A DNA stretch of 64,000 nucleotides from Myxococcales bacterium (lineage in GTDB: Bacteria; Myxococcota; UBA727; GCA-2721815). Location of the stretch: the NCBI GenBank assembly GCA_002721815.1, contig PBLQ01000001.1:158379-222378 (forward strand). Reading direction: 5' to 3'. Both the position numbers and the translations under genes were made by a program. Shown one piece after another: positions 10,801 through 18,420 of this stretch; the first letter of the stretch is position 1, and each line of letters starts with the position of its first letter. The notes under the pieces are model-generated. The model saw nothing but the letters and a program-made list of their open reading frames with translations. It was not told where the DNA came from and did not search any database.

Positions 10801-13800
10801 TGGACGTGCTGTTCCCCACTCGGTCGGTGGCTTCGACCCAAAGATTCTGGGTGGATGAAGAAAAGAAGGTCACCCCAATGCTGGCGTCTGAGTCAGAGGC
10901 CGCATCTGCGGTGCCCAGGAGCCCGAGAGTCTGAGAATAGAGAGATATTGCTTGTCCAGCGTCCAAGTTAGAATGGGCCACTGTGTAAGTCGCCAAAGCG
11001 CCCACATCAGACTGAGCAGGCCCGGTGAGAGACAGGGTAGGCGCTTGCCGATCAACGACCCAATCCACCGAGAGCTCAGCGCTGTTACCGGCGGTATCAA
11101 CCACCACCAAGGCGATATTACCAGCGGTATCATCGGGTTCTGCGTTACCCGGTACCAAAACGGCATCAGAGAAACTGGATCGGCACTGTGAGCTGCCATT
11201 AACTGCCGACCACGTGCTGCCACTGATAGCCGTTCCTGAATCCACGGTAAGAGTTGGGGTGCCAAGACGGTCACAAGAGCCACTTTCAATGTCAGTCAAT
11301 ATAGCAAAGCCGCGGCTGTAATCGGAATCAGAACCAGAAGCGTTACCACTGGACGCGTCAAAACATGATTTCGTGGAATCAAATGCACATGAAGACAGCG
11401 CACCTTGGGTGTTATTTTCGAACGTGACCAACGAAAGCCCAGAAGCGGCTACAGTATCCACATCAATGGATTGGGTATCCGTGCCTGCGGCTAGCCCGGC
11501 CTCTTCAATGCTGGCCCGCAATGACACGCCTACACCATCGGGGATTGTCACCGTAATGTCTTCGCTCACCGTCCCAGCACCAGCGGTGAAGCTGGTGACA
11601 AAATCAGTTTGGTCGTTCACACGGACCTTAAGCGCTAAAGTACGCGCATCGCCACCATCGGGGTTTGCACAATCGTCGGAGCTCACATTTAATACGGTCT
11701 GAAAGCCTGAAGCATTGCTGTCGGCATCATCCGCAGCATTGCAAATGCCATCGCCACCACAAATCGTCCCGATGTTGGTGATGGTGGCATCACAGCCGTA
11801 CGACACGAGACCTTCGATGCTCACCGTAATTTGGGCGGTTTGTCCTAAGTTTCCATTGGCATCGTAAGTTTCAGCCCAAATTTTCTCACTGGCGGAGTTC
11901 GCATTGTAGGACAGGGTCAAATCTACAAAGCTTTGGTTGGCATCCACGGGTGCCACGGTAGGCGTAGATTGTTGCGATTCAGTGTAGAGCTTGATTTTAC
12001 AGTTGCCGTCTGTTTCCGACGGGCAGTTTTCATCGACATTCTCGTAACCCACTCGGAAGACCAACTGAAAACCGGCAAGACCGGTATCGGCATCATGAGA
12101 ACCTTTATTGAAAACTTGACCGTTCCCGAAAGCCTGAGCGGAACCGTTGAGAAGCCAGCTCAGCGAGACGGTGGGCACCACGGTATCCACCGTAAACGTG
12201 TAGGGATCGGTGGAGGCAGTGTTACCTACTAAGTCTTGGCAATCAACCGTAAAACTGTGATCGCCCTGTGCTAGAGCGGGCTCCACGAAGGTCACTTGAC
12301 CGTTTGAAATCGTGGCATCGGCAATGATGTTCCCGTTATCTTTTAACTGGAAGGGTGTGGTCACCCCATTGGCGCTGTCATCAAGGGAAACCACAAAATC
12401 CACTTGCACACCATCACCGAGATTGGGGAAGTTCTTATCCGCGGTTGGACCAATCACGGTTAGGAGCTGGCCATTTTCGGCTGGTGCGGTGAATTCGCAG
12501 GGAGGGGGTACTGTGTCAACGTTAAGGACTAAGGCTGCCGACACGGTATCCGTGTTGACCGTATTCCCCGCCGTGTCCACTGCCGAAATGGTGAAGGTCT
12601 GAGAACCTTGGGACAGGGTGATGCCATAGCAAGTGGCGCCGCCTTCAGCCACATAACATATTTTCTGCCCACCAGCGCTGTTGTTCACGGTGATGGGACT
12701 CCCGTCTTCTAAAACAGCATCTTCATTGAATAAAATTGTCAGGTTGGTGAACACCGTGTTCTGATTGCCATTGTTTTCGGCCAGGGTCACCACACCATCG
12801 TTGTTGGCATCGATAGCAAAATCAACGCTTTCGACCTCGGGGGCTGTCACGTCGATGGTGAATGAAACAGCCGCAGATGTGCCCACGTTGCCGGCACGGT
12901 CTGAAGCTTGAATGGCCACCGTATGAGTGCCATCGCTGGCAATGGTGATCATCCCGGTAATTCCGTCTGTGGTGTTAGGCGGCATAAGCTGGGCAGAGTA
13001 CGTTTCGGTGGTGGCCGGTTGTCCATTGAACAGGAAGGAGAGGGTCGCGCCGTCTGCGAGGCCCACCGCCGCCGACAGTTCAACGCCCACTTGCTGGCCC
13101 TCTTGATCAGGGTCGTCATCTTTATCTGCGTTGTAGGAAGCCCCTTCGGTGGGCATATCGTTGGCAATGGTTAAAGTAGGTGCTTGCACGTCGATGCCTA
13201 ACGAGTAGGCCAAAGTAATGCTATTTGCCGCTAAATCTGCCACGGTGAACTCAAGCGCAACCGTTTCCCCGTCGGGACTCGCCGTGGTGGCATCCAAGAC
13301 CACGGCCGCAAAAGTCGCTCGGCATTTGCCGTTATCGGAATCTAAAGCCCAGACGGCACCCGTGGTGTCATCCACGGTTTCTGGGGTGAGGGTTTCCACT
13401 CCGTCAGAGTCGCCACCCAAGACTTTGAGCGTAGGTGTGGCCAAAGAGGTACAGACACCGCCCTCCGCGTCCACCTCTAAAATCAAATCTTCGACAAAGG
13501 AATCCGTAGCCGTATTGGTGCTATTGCTCAGGTTGATGCAACCATCCGCAAAAGTTGCATCGCCGCAAGCCGCTGCATTGGAGACCGTGGCGTTGCTAGG
13601 CGCATTGGAGTCCACCACCACCGTAATGCTAACGGGCTCGCCGGTAGACACCCCGGTGCCCACGGTGGCCGTAATCGTATTGGTCCCCTCGGCCAGGGTC
13701 ACGTCACTAAAATCTGCCGCGCTGGCCGTGAAGCCTTTGGCCGGCAATGTGGTGTCGCCATCGGAATTGGAGACACTCAACGTGACTTCTGCGTTGCTGT

Positions 13801-14989
13801 TGTTCGCGCAGTTGGCTGAACCCACGGAAACATTGAGTTGAAAACCTTCCAACGAGGTATTGGCATCATCGTCGGTGCCATTTAGTAACAATTGCTCACC
13901 GGACGGTGCGATAAAACTGGCCTCACAGGGGATGAGAATGGTGAATGCAATGCTGTTCGAAACAGAGGCGTCATCCTCCAGTTCAACACTCAAGGTTTGA
14001 TTGGAACCTTCGGTGGTGGCCGTGAACTGTAAGGACCCCTCTCCGTTCACCAAAGCAGCGGTCACAGGCGCGCTGCCATTAAATGAGACTCTGATGTTTT
14101 GGCCCGAAACAGGAACCCCCGTGCTCAAAACCCCACCACAGGTTATGGAGGCTCCGAATTGAAACCCCGCAGTGTTGGCATCGGCATCGGTGCTCACAGT
14201 GCTGTTATTTTCAGGTGCAGTAAAAGTGCAGTAAGGCGCATCACCGACCACCGGCACTTGAACATTGACAGTAACGGTTGCGTTCACGTTGGGCTCATCT
14301 TTGAGACGAACCATGAGGTTGGTGTTGCCCGAAGCTGCGATGGTGGGGCGAAAGGTGACAGCGCCACTGGACAAGGTGCCTTGCAGCACTTCGGAATCAT
14401 TCACCACCAACTCGACCGGGGCCGAGGGGCTCAATGAATCACCGGTGCAGGCCGCGCTCACGGCCAATTGAAATCCCGCAGCGACAGCATCGGCATCAGT
14501 GTCGATGGTATCGCCTTCAGACGGTGCGGTGATGGAACAAGAGGAAGCAGTGATGGAGCCCGTCACCGTGACATTATCGCTGGTGGCACCTTCTGCGGAA
14601 ACGGTAAGTTGGTTCGCTGTACCCGCTTCGGAGGATAAGATGGTCACGCCGACGAAAGTCGCGGTGCCATCGTTCACCTTCATTTTTGTGCTGGAGCCCT
14701 CCGACTGGTCGTTGGTCAATGACACTTCGGTGATGGGTTGACCTTCAACTTCGTCCTCCACCTTCACCGATACCGTGACCTGGATGCCGTCCGTGAATGG
14801 GTCTTCATCATCTGCCACAGACACGGTCGCAGAATCCGCCGGAGTGGTGATGGTCAACTTGGCCTTGGCCGGCTCCTCTTCACCCCCACAGTTACAACCT
14901 GGACTCAATACAAACGCTGCAGTGAGCGTCCCAAAAAGAACTTTCTTTACCAGGTGGAAAGCGGTTGGGTTGGTGTCATTTTTTTTCAT
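4841..14989 (-). CDS. Giant secreted Ig-like/FG-GAP repeat protein, 3382 residues
   Basis: Exported surface protein. ATG at 14989 has GGAG seven bases upstream; the frame extends 20 codons further without a ribosome site. The N-terminus has a basic region and hydrophobic stretch ending LSPGCNCGG, a loose lipobox, so it is probably an exported lipoprotein. Most of the length is Ig/cadherin-like modules recognisable by endings such as DTVAPT and SDQAGN, with two alternating cysteine-containing module types. A cysteine-dense insertion lies near bases 7550-7800. The last 370 residues (about 4850-5960) are six FG-GAP/VCBS blades with calcium-type motifs such as GDVNGDGLSD and GDLDGDGF, predicting a beta-propeller. 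Adhesion is a reasonable guess. It lies in series between the PqqD-like and precursor genes. Confidence 0.9.
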   Translation of the reverse strand: MKKNDTNPTAFHLVKKVLFGTLTAAFVLSPGCNCGGEEEPAKAKLTITTPADSATVSVADDEDPFTDGIQVTVSVKVEDEVEGQPITEVSLTNDQSEGSSTKMKVNDGTATFVGVTILSSEAGTANQLTVSAEGATSDNVTVTGSITASSCSITAPSEGDTIDTDADAVAAGFQLAVSAACTGDSLSPSAPVELVVNDSEVLQGTLSSGAVTFRPTIAASGNTNLMVRLKDEPNVNATVTVNVQVPVVGDAPYCTFTAPENNSTVSTDADANTAGFQFGASITCGGVLSTGVPVSGQNIRVSFNGSAPVTAALVNGEGSLQFTATTEGSNQTLSVELEDDASVSNSIAFTILIPCEASFIAPSGEQLLLNGTDDDANTSLEGFQLNVSVGSANCANNSNAEVTLSVSNSDGDTTLPAKGFTASAADFSDVTLAEGTNTITATVGTGVSTGEPVSITVVVDSNAPSNATVSNAAACGDATFADGCINLSNSTNTATDSFVEDLILEVDAEGGVCTSLATPTLKVLGGDSDGVETLTPETVDDTTGAVWALDSDNGKCRATFAAVVLDATTASPDGETVALEFTVADLAANSITLAYSLGIDVQAPTLTIANDMPTEGASYNADKDDDPDQEGQQVGVELSAAVGLADGATLSFLFNGQPATTETYSAQLMPPNTTDGITGMITIASDGTHTVAIQASDRAGNVGTSAAVSFTIDVTAPEVESVDFAIDANNDGVVTLAENNGNQNTVFTNLTILFNEDAVLEDGSPITVNNSAGGQKICYVAEGGATCYGITLSQGSQTFTISAVDTAGNTVNTDTVSAALVLNVDTVPPPCEFTAPAENGQLLTVIGPTADKNFPNLGDGVQVDFVVSLDDSANGVTTPFQLKDNGNIIADATISNGQVTFVEPALAQGDHSFTVDCQDLVGNTASTDPYTFTVDTVVPTVSLSWLLNGSAQAFGNGQVFNKGSHDADTGLAGFQLVFRVGYENVDENCPSETDGNCKIKLYTESQQSTPTVAPVDANQSFVDLTLSYNANSASEKIWAETYDANGNLGQTAQITVSIEGLVSYGCDATITNIGTICGGDGICNAADDADSNASGFQTVLNVSSDDCANPDGGDARTLALKVRVNDQTDFVTSFTAGAGTVSEDITVTIPDGVGVSLRASIEEAGLAAGTDTQSIDVDTVAASGLSLVTFENNTQGALSSCAFDSTKSCFDASSGNASGSDSDYSRGFAILTDIESGSCDRLGTPTLTVDSGTAISGSTWSAVNGSSQCRSSFSDAVLVPGNAEPDDTAGNIALVVVDTAGNSAELSVDWVVDRQAPTLSLTGPAQSDVGALATYTVAHSNLDAGQAISLYSQTLGLLGTADAASDSDASIGVTFFSSSTQNLWVEATDRVGNSTSTVSNLTTTEVDCIEQNGADVCTVVVGCSISSLSALSPTFASTVLSTTESNSFNPSDDHQAGIEGLQGYLVAVVDCGQFTDASGILTVAVGGTETTVGVAHGQTLNLQNFNLPEGSNDLDFTIAVGGVDGATTSYPIVVDTAAPAGLSAGWVKNGTDTAFNTCGTGFADHCMLAGAETSSVSAFVHTLYVTVNAENDACPFDAPVLTLPSGALNGSAFELTGGTCRSSFDDVTLSDTVSPDGETVAVSLSVTDSAGNIATWAATEEDNDGITLGLDVVAPSAVLTVNDSSAADHSVVGAEDTTLTVNYVVTAAGNGIEGQTALLYVNDTPQPSQTVDGNNPVNTFSVQYTSDGTRAVYATVADASGNISNSNIINTTVTGYNSPLCNASITSIAGSADLSAVIVTSNVGESGSSGWRVPVVVAASKSLSSGNYSCTNDAIVITVKDANGAITYTDNSSLIGGDSTGTAYAELPQGSATITAEVIHSSMGGLRDTESVTTDTEAPVPNGLMAMVGDSSTAIPACYDETFADYCFTTAIQSDSDTDYQKTLQVSVSAENGACPYGTPEITVADAASVSGGAWSLQGQNCLAEFTDLVLMPGATRWIDDDQNNYADDGTNPPDDDSVAVELTLTDTNNNTLVTNLTVGIDMVSPVVFWGTVDTVVNAGADYQADVTGAQAKVNITLKGMGGSVATLLNAATETPLADWVEQGSPTGSATCSPDLYNVDGTIKLLYGCTFFANFSSEGSFNLRVGGKDRAGNDIFAYGGLARDFLIDTEVPVIGDIVIAGDNVPKGTVNLAENGDSSGDFTTDVGVSFTIDGSVEAGQTATLNVSSIVNNNVQSQTIDATTATGVGNLVRVDFEDVVLANGTHTITVEVSDQAGNAVDSTTNTKTLIVDTVAPDCSIISERHNPLLISPQSGAVHDSEPSLAGLQYEVQVDSDSDNASIVLANGDTVVATADSAAGYNGGSSTFPGTTAGLTFEQGNHSLNVTCTDSAGNIRTSNVDATGSCADNACCNGTCFGDADDNYAFFADPVAPLMLIQGDASCGTQQNPCTGGTGAGQDDCLGGVDYTCEEPPVNVEAVACCSDTENLSTHPNGSSASSDYGYIQRTYQILYANITAGQKIYLLDEEKENGIQLCNDEIGLGGCVGWVTVPTTSTDDDYKQLEVMVRFTQAGSHLVKSYAIDQNGNSAFGETYNFIIDTGFHSVTLNSPSRTGTGGRQIGLTEDTDPGTEGAQVLITATTDAPEGSNATLFVGTDPGDDTALTQGETVTVASDGSISFSATTFNNGTAGYFEIEVDSTNIETPGKSGTSGAYPYTVDLVAPSVSFSSPAITAGMESYTIYLHKNAPENVNDSDNQTLTGLADTDTGTPGYQGSFAVDWSGCGLDNALSISQGESLIASTTIASDSPATLSISLGSTGIADADGVTITASCLDEAGNTGSASFTANVDTVAPTTDLSVSVASGVDAVRQGEVTLNFTGPGDDGFVGDIQTALEIVAQSGSEPTVGLFSDSNAAVSGVSSTGAGQSQTATVSPYAFDNTWYFMIRAKDDVGNVSNVTTGSVSLALNTAILDDDEGTDSYGTKMAAKAGDIDGDQKDDLIFSRYDTKEVMVAYGSSDLSSLTAVGVASDTGNTLFSAAINMLSSINGDALADWGSTSKNGTTGKREVEIFYGSASRYSDGATLTPSLRLALNNTNNIRYFSSVGDVNGDTHEDMVIATSKNAYIVLGPFSDYSGAVCLSTTACDNADVYSPLPAGRLVEIAGLPDGSDFSDNKFVSGLGDVDLDGYADFALGSEDYGDNGVIVAVYGRASWDATVDPLTDGDTTILTGACSTKTITKLGALIHPGNFNGDDKMDMYVAGKGVGQGGIVYLASSNGTFSDAQSASNCYDVNYDSLSLSGSVATVPGDVNGDGLSDIAAATSSGFDVFFGSTNVNNRGVIATSYSTQLTGHVASEYAKTGVAGDLDGDGFYEMVFARYKDGRVWVVYGSP

Positions 14990-15082
14990 CGGGTTTCTCC
15001 GGTTGGTCTTGATATCTCGTTTGTGCCAAAGGCGGGCCGTAACCGCCATAAAAAGACAGTAACAGCCTATAAATGTTTTTTA

Positions 15083-15370
15083 TTACAAGGGATTAGAAAT
15101 GTCGGCCATATCCAACATTCCCTTGGATTGGGACTCGTTAACGAACGCCAAAATGTCATCGCGCAATTGAGTTTCGCTCACTTCGTATTCGGCTTGCATG
15201 GCTTGGAAAATGGCCTCCAAAGTTTGGGTGCCATCTGCGCGATCCCAAATGAATGTGGCCGTTGGGTTTAAGTTGTGCATTTTTGAATCATCGGGCGTGA
15301 TCACAATGGCCTCACCTTCGATGGTTCGCGTTGGCGTTTCAGGGTTCTGTCTCGGATATTTTTCCCACAT
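15083..15370 (-). CDS. PqqD-like peptide chaperone (RiPP recognition element)
   Basis: Small winged-helix protein of 95 residues of the PqqD family, which holds leader peptides and presents them to modifying enzymes. The pattern is clear: EGEAIVITPDDSKMHNLNPT, then TFIWDRADGTQT with the conserved Asp-Gly, and a C-terminal helix ending SKGMLDM. Translation most likely begins at 15370, where GGGAG lies 6-7 bases upstream; the frame is open to 15403 but without such a site. It is first in the minus-strand series that continues with the giant surface protein, the candidate precursor, the kinase and the radical SAM enzyme, and 93 bases separate it from the next gene. Confidence 0.88.
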   Translation of the reverse strand: MWEKYPRQNPETPTRTIEGEAIVITPDDSKMHNLNPTATFIWDRADGTQTLEAIFQAMQAEYEVSETQLRDDILAFVNESQSKGMLDMADISNPL

Positions 15371-15382
15371 AAATAGCTCCCA

Positions 15383-15409
15383 ATGGTCCGGGATCGGGAC
15401 CATACTATA
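15383..15409 (-). promoter_or_regulatory. Candidate promoter -10 and overlapping operator upstream of the PqqD-like gene
   Basis: On the minus strand TATAGT at 15409-15404 resembles a -10 box (no good -35 found). It is followed at once by a perfect inverted repeat, ATGGTCC-N7-GGACCAT, at 15403-15383, which ends two bases before the Shine-Dalgarno at about 15381-15377. A start site about seven bases after the -10 would place the repeat over the start point, as for a repressor operator; it could equally form a leader hairpin that limits ribosome access. Seen directly: the repeat. Inferred: its use. Confidence 0.5.
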
Positions 15410-15470
15410 TGTTCAATTTGTTCCATAGATTTTGACCCAGAAGCAAGTGATTTCCCTTGAAAATTGTGCG

Positions 15471-16586
15471 CTATTGGCCGCTGAGAAGCCCGTCGATGGA
15501 ATTGCGAAGCGCGTCGGCATCCAGGCTTCCAAGATGTAAAAATCGCACCCGGCCATCAGGGCCGACCAGGTAAGTCGTGGGCAAAACCTGCAGGCCTACT
15601 TTTTGGGCCAAGCCACCACTGTCCACCACCGATGTGTAGAGGGGGTCCGAGCTTTGTAATACCGCTTTCGCTGCCGGTAAATTACTGGGCTCGCGATTGA
15701 CACCAACCACTCTAACCCCTTGTTCCCTATAGTCTTTTGCTATTTTCTCGAACTCGGGCAGGGCTTTCATGCAGGGGCCGCACCACGAAGCCCAAAAGTC
15801 GATAACCAGTATTTGGCCCTCTTGCGCCCCAAGGTTAAGCTGCCCATTCGAATCCGACGGACGCGCCTTCAGCCAAGGGAGATTCAAGCTGGGGAACCGA
15901 TCACCGACCAAAACGGGCTTGAATTGATCGATTTTGCCTAAATTCTGGGCCAAGGCCCCAACCCACAGCATGCTCAGCACCACCGCCCAGGTCGCGAGGC
16001 CCCAGCGCATATTTTGCACAGGCTTAGGCATATCCATGGATCTTTTCCAGCGCCACAAGACGCCCAGTCCCACCAAAGAAGGCCATGCGAAAGTGATCCC
16101 ACTTTTCACCGCATATCGGAACCATTGCAGTTCGCCACCCACCCAAATCACCGGCGAATGAATGGGTCGATGGGGCAAAGCCCAATGGTCCAACCCAGCC
16201 AAGGAAAAAATGCCGCCTATCGCCAACAAAAATGCAAAGGGTATGAGCAGATAAGCACAAGCGTTAAACAAACGCCAAATGGGCAAAGACTTTTCCAATA
16301 AAACGCGTGAAGCCCCGAAAAAGATCACCACCCAAGCGGCCAGAAATAAAAAGATGCTTTGCCCCTGGAACGCAACCAAATCCAACAACTTTTGCAAAAC
16401 CCAAAAAGGTCTTTGCTCAAAAAAAACAGACGCCTGATGCAAGGCTGGCAAATGCAATGCAGCAACGACGACGACAAAAACCCAAAGGGGTTCAAAAAAG
16501 TCGCCCTCTTTCTCTCGGGTCAAACGATCGAGCTGTCGAACCGGAGACAAAATCATGCCAGCCAAAGCTTCAACCATGCTTCTCAT
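15471..16586 (-). CDS. Yip1-like membrane domain fused to a TlpA-type thioredoxin
   Basis: Protein of 371 residues. About residues 1-215 form a Yip1-like membrane region with several hydrophobic helices (FVVVVAALHLPAL, LFLAAWVVIFFGAS, LIPFAFLLAIGG). After a final helix near 205-220, residues 230-371 are a thioredoxin/TlpA-like domain with the redox motif FWASWCGPC near residue 270 and the cis-proline LPTTYLVGPDGR. The thioredoxin domain should face the periplasm and reduce or exchange disulfides there. The start overlaps the tadA stop by 17 bases and has AAGGGA upstream. It is last in the acyl-CoA dehydrogenase-tadA operon; supply of reductant to the neighbouring cysteine-rich surface proteins is possible but unproven. 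Confidence 0.85.
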   Translation of the reverse strand: MRSMVEALAGMILSPVRQLDRLTREKEGDFFEPLWVFVVVVAALHLPALHQASVFFEQRPFWVLQKLLDLVAFQGQSIFLFLAAWVVIFFGASRVLLEKSLPIWRLFNACAYLLIPFAFLLAIGGIFSLAGLDHWALPHRPIHSPVIWVGGELQWFRYAVKSGITFAWPSLVGLGVLWRWKRSMDMPKPVQNMRWGLATWAVVLSMLWVGALAQNLGKIDQFKPVLVGDRFPSLNLPWLKARPSDSNGQLNLGAQEGQILVIDFWASWCGPCMKALPEFEKIAKDYREQGVRVVGVNREPSNLPAAKAVLQSSDPLYTSVVDSGGLAQKVGLQVLPTTYLVGPDGRVRFLHLGSLDADALRNSIDGLLSGQ

Positions 16587-17082
16587 TGTTGTCCCTTAGT
16601 TTTTTTTTATCTGCTCGCAATTGGCGAAAAAATTCTTTCAGAACCTCGCCACATGCATGCGCGCATACGCCGGACGCCACCGGTAGATTATGATTCAAAC
16701 GTTCGTCTTCTAACAGCTGGTATAAAGAGTGTACCGCGCCGGCTTTCGGATCGGCGGCTCCGTACACCAACCGACCCATCCGGCAGTTAATCAATGCACC
16801 AGCGCACATGGCACAAGGCTCAAGCGTCACATACATGGTGCAATCGCCGAGACGCCAACGGCCCAGTTCTTCAGCCGCCGATGCGATGGCTCGAATTTCG
16901 GCATGCGCCAATGGATCAGCTTCGGTTTCCCTCAGGTTATACCCCTGTCCAACGACACGGTTATCACACACCACAACGGCGCCCACTGGAACTTCACCCA
17001 ATCGAGCAGCCTGCGCAGCCAACTCCAAGGCGCGAGCCATGAATGTTTGGTCCTCGGCAGACTTCGGTGGAGAAGCGCTCAT
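16570..17082 (-). CDS. tadA: tRNA-specific adenosine deaminase
   Basis: Converts adenosine 34 of tRNA-Arg(ACG) to inosine. The zinc deaminase motifs are intact: LAHAEIRAI with the HAE catalytic triad near residue 60, and LEPCAMCAGALI with the two zinc cysteines near residue 91. At 170 residues it matches the family length. The ATG overlaps the stop of the upstream acyl-CoA dehydrogenase by four bases and its own stop lies 17 bases inside the next gene, so the three are one translationally coupled unit. No functional link between the partners is evident. General cytidine deaminases share the fold, but the EVPVGAVVV and GRWRLGDCTMYVTLEP stretches fit TadA best. Confidence 0.95.
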   Translation of the reverse strand: MSASPPKSAEDQTFMARALELAAQAARLGEVPVGAVVVCDNRVVGQGYNLRETEADPLAHAEIRAIASAAEELGRWRLGDCTMYVTLEPCAMCAGALINCRMGRLVYGAADPKAGAVHSLYQLLEDERLNHNLPVASGVCAHACGEVLKEFFRQLRADKKKLRDNNEKHG

Positions 17083-18290
17083 AACCGTGAAAAGAGGTCT
17101 TGGTTTCGGCTCAAATCTCGAGCGATATTTTTTTGGTGCGCCTCAAGCGTACCGCCACCGATTTCGAGCAACTTGGCATCACGCCACAAGCGCTCAACCA
17201 CGTACTCACCGACGTAACCATAACCACCCATCACCTGCATGGCCCGGTCTGCCACATTTTTGGCCATGGGTGCAGCCACCAATTTAACGCCGTCAGAATC
17301 CAAGCGATTTCCTGAATTGGATAAGTTCATGCGTTGCGCAGTGTCATACACATAAGCTTTAGCGGCACGGTAATCTCCAAAACTGTCCCCAATGTAGCGC
17401 TGAATTTGTCCGAAACCAGAAATGGGTTTACCGAAAGCTTTACGATCGTTGGCATATCGGGTCATGTCCTCCACGCAGCGGCGTGCAATGCCCACGCTCA
17501 TGGCGGCGAGGGTCAAGCGTTCGATCTCTAAATTCCGCATCATGTGAATCATGGAATCGCCTTCTTCACCCAACAAATTTTTTGCTGGTATCCGCACATC
17601 TTCAAACACCAACTCCGCCGTATTCGATGCGCGCATGCCTGTTTTGTCGAAGATTTTTTGGCCAACCGAAAAACCCGCCATGCCCTTTTCAACAATAAAC
17701 GTCGACAATTGCGGACGTCCATTCTCTTCACCCGTTTTGGCGTACACCAAAACCACATCACAAGGCGTTCCCTCGTCGTCGATGCAGCCATTGGTAATCC
17801 ACATTTTTTGACCGTTTAAAATATAGTCGTCACCGTCTCGACGTGCTTGAGTTTTCATCCCTAAGACATCGGTACCGGCGCCTGGTTCACTCATGCCCAT
17901 GGCGCCCACCCATTCCCCTGAACACAGATTGGGCAAAAAGCGTGCTTTCTGCTCATCGTTGCAGTTGAAAGCAAGGTTGTTCACACACAACATGCTGTGC
18001 GCCAAGTAGGCCAAGGCAAAACCAGGATCAGCGTAAGATAACTCTTCGTGGGCAATAACGGCCGCCACTGCGTCCATTTCTGAACCACCATGATCCATGG
18101 GCACCGTGATACCCAGCAGTCCTAAATCACCCAGTTTCCGAAACAGGGGTAAATTAAAGCGTTCCTCGCGATCATATTGGAGGGCTTGTTCTTCCACCTC
18201 TGCACGCACAAAAGCACGGATGGTATCGCGTAACATTTGGTGTGATTCCGAGGGGTTATATAAATCAAAGGCGTCTTTCGTGTGGCTCAT
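17079..18290 (-). CDS. Acyl-CoA dehydrogenase, isovaleryl-CoA dehydrogenase-like
   Basis: FAD flavoenzyme of 403 residues that oxidises an acyl-CoA to the 2-enoyl-CoA. Conserved stretches include GAMGMSEPGAGTDV, LNGQKMWITNG, FDKTGMRASNTAELVFEDVR and the C-terminal QVMGGYGYVGEY. The usual catalytic Glu in the C-terminal loop is replaced (EIGGGTLEAH), while a Glu is present in helix G (NLEIERLTLAA). That placement is characteristic of isovaleryl-CoA and long-chain dehydrogenases, pointing to a branched or long substrate and possibly leucine breakdown. It is first gene of the overlapping operon with tadA. No other leucine degradation gene is visible here apart from the distant methylmalonyl-CoA epimerase. 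Confidence 0.93.
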   Translation of the reverse strand: MSHTKDAFDLYNPSESHQMLRDTIRAFVRAEVEEQALQYDREERFNLPLFRKLGDLGLLGITVPMDHGGSEMDAVAAVIAHEELSYADPGFALAYLAHSMLCVNNLAFNCNDEQKARFLPNLCSGEWVGAMGMSEPGAGTDVLGMKTQARRDGDDYILNGQKMWITNGCIDDEGTPCDVVLVYAKTGEENGRPQLSTFIVEKGMAGFSVGQKIFDKTGMRASNTAELVFEDVRIPAKNLLGEEGDSMIHMMRNLEIERLTLAAMSVGIARRCVEDMTRYANDRKAFGKPISGFGQIQRYIGDSFGDYRAAKAYVYDTAQRMNLSNSGNRLDSDGVKLVAAPMAKNVADRAMQVMGGYGYVGEYVVERLWRDAKLLEIGGGTLEAHQKNIARDLSRNQDLFSRL

Positions 18291-18377
18291 GATGGCTTTG
18301 TCCTGAGATAGGGATACGAGGAGGGTATAGCGTTATGCCAGCAAAGTTCCAAGACCCAATATCCTTTCTTTTCCCTC

Positions 18378-18406
18378 TTGCCCTCAGACAAAAATTAGCC
18401 CATAAA
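18378..18406 (+). promoter_or_regulatory. Candidate promoter for tRNA-Val
   Basis: TTGCCC at 18378-18383 and CATAAA at 18401-18406 are separated by 17 bases, and the tRNA begins 15 bases after the second element, so a start site just ahead of the tRNA would fit. Each hexamer matches the sigma-70 consensus only in part. Confidence 0.4.
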
Positions 18407-18420
18407 AGGGAGGAATCAAG

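Noticed and set aside
13218-13841. Long open plus-strand frame of 207 codons and many others opposite the giant gene
   Set aside because: They are antisense shadows of a repetitive, biased coding strand; none has a ribosome site or recognisable domain.
16554-16700. Homopolymer T run near the tadA end as a frameshift
   Set aside because: Both tadA and the Yip1-thioredoxin gene read normally to their stops with a natural overlap.
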